Of a stretch of 34,362 bases of DNA, positions 32,070 through 34,362 are shown piece after piece (positions within the stretch are counted from its first letter, which is position 1; each line of letters opens with the position of its first letter). The DNA comes from JAAYCI01 sp047972265 (GTDB lineage: Bacteria > Bacillota > Clostridia > Oscillospirales > Ruminococcaceae). The stretch is from the NCBI GenBank assembly GCA_047972265.1, contig JBKEAM010000138.1, positions 1-34,362 of the forward strand, written 5' to 3'. The translations under genes were made by a program, and so were the position numbers. Below the pieces are notes generated by a model. The model saw only the letters and a program-made list of their open reading frames with translations, was not told the DNA's origin and ran no database searches.

Positions 32070-32913
32070 TTGGCGTCACTACCCAATATCCTCGCTTTTC
32101 ACTTATAAACTCATTAAACACATCGTTTATCGATTCAGACATTGCAACGAATTCCTTTTTTATCAAACTACTACATCCTTTTTGCTCAACTATATTGGTC
32201 ACTTTCCCTAGTATAGAAATCTTACCGCCGTATTTATAATTAATTTCTGAAATTTTTTCCCGTAAAAACTTCTCATTCAGCGGGATTATGCATTCTTCGG
32301 TAGTAATTATTTTCGTAAAAGGGAAGATTAGTTTGATAGCATCAACCATTCGACCTATCGAAGCAAATGACCCTTCTTTTATTTCATTTATAACCTGCTT
32401 TTTAGTTGCTTGACTGATTTTATTTCCTTTTTCAAACGCCTCTGATTCCATTCTTTTGATACTATCCATTGCCGCTATAGTTGCTATTTTTTCCGCGTTT
32501 TTGTCTTCGCAAATTGTTGCTAGATAATCTAAATCTATGGCGTCAAACGTAGCTGATAAACGTATATAGTCACCAACTGCAAGGTCATCCTCCTGGCATT
32601 TTAGCTCCTTCTTTTCTTGAAGATACTCTTCAAATTGGTCAACTGCATTGTCGTGGAATATCTTTTCCATCAACTCCTGTGCAAATTCTGTTGTACCTTC
32701 CGTTGTCACAATTTCGCCATCACCAAGAGTAGTTCCTATTTTGAAAATCCCCAAATTCGCACCAACTTCTGATTTACCATTCTGTACGCTTTCCCTCGTA
32801 GCCGCTTCGGCTTTGTCACCTACCTCGCTTTTCCCAATGGTTGGAAGCCCTTTGTTTATTTGGGCCACGTATGAATTTAAATAGTCAGTGTCAAGATATA
32901 CAATGTGCTTCAT
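32050..32913 (-). CDS. DUF6414-like protein
   Basis: A 287-residue soluble protein beginning MKHIVYLDTDYLNSYVAQI, the sort of opening seen in DUF6414 proteins of mobile elements, followed by a charged helical middle (about 90-185) and a mixed C-terminal region ending in a hydrophobic strand WVVTPITLFF. Function is unknown. ATG 32913 follows GAAGGGA. It is in the leftward operon with the zinc-ribbon protein and the ImmA-type protease. The family name is from recognition of the N-terminus only. Confidence 0.62.
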   Translation of the reverse strand: MKHIVYLDTDYLNSYVAQINKGLPTIGKSEVGDKAEAATRESVQNGKSEVGANLGIFKIGTTLGDGEIVTTEGTTEFAQELMEKIFHDNAVDQFEEYLQEKKELKCQEDDLAVGDYIRLSATFDAIDLDYLATICEDKNAEKIATIAAMDSIKRMESEAFEKGNKISQATKKQVINEIKEGSFASIGRMVDAIKLIFPFTKIITTEECIIPLNEKFLREKISEINYKYGGKISILGKVTNIVEQKGCSSLIKKEFVAMSESINDVFNEFISEKRGYWVVTPITLFFE

Positions 32914-32949
32914 ATTATATTTTCCCTTCTGTTGACGCAGGAGGGATTT

Positions 32950-33696
32950 TTATTTTATGATTTCTATGTATTTAGCGACAATCTGCGGAATTTCTTCCGT
33001 TGTACCAGTCAATGCCCTTGTTATTTCGGTAGTTCCTTCATACACCCCATAGATTCTTATAATGTCAGTATCTAATATTTTTGTGGTGTCTGTTTCCCTT
33101 GCATCTTTAATGTAATATTCGTCACCAAGCCATAAATCGTATTCATCATTGGCGTTGCACCTATAATAAGTATAATCGTCAAACAGTCCTCCACTCATTG
33201 TCTGTTGTACCTCTACTTCAATGACCACAATCTGTTCAATGTATATTTCTGGATTTCTAATAAGGTCTTTGTAATCTTCAATGGGGACTGCTAAAGATTT
33301 GAACTCATCTTCAGACAGCGCGGGCGGTTGAGCTTCCGGTTGTATAGAAGGTATTGACTCCTCTAGGGGTGGCGGTTGTACTACTGCTGGCGCGGGGGCT
33401 GATGATTGCGTTGCCGACGAATCGGCACCTGCAGCATCTCCAAAAATGTTGCCTAAAATTCCAATGCCGAAAATAATAGCAATAATAATGAGGACTATCT
33501 TCAGCGCCTTAGGCATCTTTTTGTTAGTCGGTGGCGCTCCTTGTGGATTATATTGAGGCTGAGTTGGCCAAGGCTGTTGGGGCGGAGTTTGCTGTGTCCA
33601 TTGGGTAGATTGTTGCGCAGAATTTATCTGTGCCGGCGCCCCACAATTAGGACAGAAATTTGCGCTGTGTTCGGTTCCACAATTCGTACACTTCAT
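32950..33696 (-). CDS. Zinc-ribbon membrane protein with OB-like C-terminal domain
   Basis: A 248-residue protein with four ordered parts: an N-terminal zinc ribbon (C3-x2-C6 and C15-x2-C18), a Gln/Pro-rich linker, one membrane segment (about residues 66-85, LKIVLIIIAIIFGIGILG), and, after a Pro/Ala-rich spacer, a beta-rich domain (about 150-245) that resembles the tRNA_anti-like OB fold found in similar small envelope proteins. ATG 33696 has AGGAGGG. The role in the mobile element is unknown. Confidence 0.75.
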   Translation of the reverse strand: MKCTNCGTEHSANFCPNCGAPAQINSAQQSTQWTQQTPPQQPWPTQPQYNPQGAPPTNKKMPKALKIVLIIIAIIFGIGILGNIFGDAAGADSSATQSSAPAPAVVQPPPLEESIPSIQPEAQPPALSEDEFKSLAVPIEDYKDLIRNPEIYIEQIVVIEVEVQQTMSGGLFDDYTYYRCNANDEYDLWLGDEYYIKDARETDTTKILDTDIIRIYGVYEGTTEITRALTGTTEEIPQIVAKYIEIIK

Positions 33697-33735
33697 GTTA
33701 AACCCTCCTATTTTTGCCTCCTCAGCAGGCTTGTT

Positions 33736-34176
33736 TTAATACTGCCCTATTTCAAACAACCTATTTTCCACCCTTACCGCTTCGACATTAAGACAATCTG
33801 CCATATCCCAAACGGTGACTTGTTCAGCATCTACATATCTCTCATACATCGGAAATGTCAAACAATATGCAAAAGAGTCTGCTTCGTTCTCATATTTATC
33901 TGGAACCATAAACGTCCGGCTATCCATAAAAGGGCGGTTTAGGTGTCCATGCTTTATATGGTGCCCCAATTCGTGCCCGCAAACAAATCGTGCTGTTATG
34001 GGCAGCAAATCATCTGCCAAAGTAATCATTGGGACACCTCTGATATTTGAGTAATGCCCTCGCATCTCCATTAGTGGGCGATAAACAACTTTGACGCCCA
34101 GCGCGTTAGCAATTGCAAAAGGGTCATTTGTACCATATCTTGCAATCAAATTCCCCGCCAAGGTTGTTACTTTCAT
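33736..34176 (-). CDS. ImmA/IrrE-family metallopeptidase
   Basis: A 146-residue protease with the zinc motif H68-E69-L-G-H72 (CGHELGHH) and the downstream glutamate motif ENEADSFA that supplies the third ligand. In ICEBs1-like elements ImmA cleaves the repressor ImmR to release excision functions; here the gene lies three bases after the end of a probable repressor gene, with AAGGGG ribosome site inside the repressor end. This supports such an ImmR/ImmA pair controlling the element. Confidence 0.93.
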   Translation of the reverse strand: MKVTTLAGNLIARYGTNDPFAIANALGVKVVYRPLMEMRGHYSNIRGVPMITLADDLLPITARFVCGHELGHHIKHGHLNRPFMDSRTFMVPDKYENEADSFAYCLTFPMYERYVDAEQVTVWDMADCLNVEAVRVENRLFEIGQY

Positions 34177-34179
34177 AGG

Positions 34180-34362
34180 CTACCCCTTGTTTTTCTCTTC
34201 CTTTTCAAGAAGCATAACCATCCGCACGTTCTGCCGTAAGGAATCAATAAACAATTCCTTGGCTTCATCGCTTAGAGGTTTGCCGTTATACATCAAACTA
34301 TTGCCGGTCACGCCATCAATTAGTTTTTGAACTTCCGCCTCCACTTCGCGCTCTTCCTCTTC
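34180..34362 (-). CDS. Probable ImmR/cI-like repressor, C-terminal part (cut by window edge)
   Basis: Sixty codons are visible up to the stop TAG at 34180-34182. The peptide is highly charged, running through EVEAEVQKLIDGVTGNSLMY and NGKPLSDEAKELFIDSLRQN, then a basic-acidic tail ending EEKNKG. The GKPLSDEAKELFIDSL stretch is a common C-terminal end of XRE-type repressors that precede ImmA genes. The DNA-binding domain is beyond the window, so the call relies on this tail and on position. Confidence 0.65.
   Translation of the reverse strand, partial: EEEEREVEAEVQKLIDGVTGNSLMYNGKPLSDEAKELFIDSLRQNVRMVMLLEKEEKNKG

Noticed and set aside
1..34362. CRISPR array, rRNA or tRNA genes
   Set aside because: I found no regularly spaced repeats and no tRNA or rRNA-like stretches on reading the window.

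Overview
The window looks like a gut-type Firmicute of class Clostridia. The evidence is lipoprotein and lactate-free anaerobic enzymology (Cys-type sulfatases with an oxygen-sensitive radical-SAM maturase), YesM/YesN-type two-component regulation, strong AGGAGG ribosome binding sites, Gram-positive style lipobox and moderate GC. No species can be named from the sequence alone.

Layout. Positions 1-226 are the 5' part of an IS21-type transposase gene, followed by its terminal region and a gene-poor stretch. From 692 to 29954 runs one large sulfated-carbohydrate utilisation island. It contains: (a) a leftward operon of two sulfatases (692-3922); (b) a leftward sensor kinase/response regulator pair (4123-7411) with its own near-consensus promoter; (c) a rightward operon of GH3 glycosidase, DUF554 membrane protein, GH43 glycosidase and anaerobic sulfatase-maturating enzyme (7646-12650); (d) a leftward xylB-xylA operon (12708-15561) under a 26-bp perfect palindromic operator; (e) a leftward LacI-family repressor (15785-16807); (f) a long rightward operon (17166-29954) with a ribose-type ABC importer having two different permeases, three more sulfatases, a 56-residue membrane peptide, an esterase, a HAD phosphatase/phosphomutase and a TauE/SafE anion exporter. 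From 30131 to the end is the edge of an integrated mobile element: large serine recombinase, a small basic ORF, a DUF6414-like protein, a zinc-ribbon membrane protein, an ImmA/IrrE protease and the end of a probable ImmR-like repressor.

How it works together (inference): none of the five sulfatases, two glycosidases or the esterase has a signal peptide, so the logical scheme is import of small sulfated (xylose- or amino-sugar-containing) oligosaccharides by the ABC transporter, desulfation, deacylation and cleavage in the cytoplasm, xylose entry into the pentose phosphate pathway by XylA/XylB, and disposal of the released sulfur anion by the TauE/SafE permease. The kinase/regulator pair probably activates the two divergent operons around it: both promoters share a TGATAGAAWAG element placed exactly 16 bp before a good -10 box, with a second copy 21 bp further upstream. 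The LacI-type repressor probably controls xylAB.

The most interesting points are the fully cytoplasmic sulfated-glycan pathway, the predicted two-component regulon sites, the xylAB operator, and the overlooked 56-residue membrane peptide.
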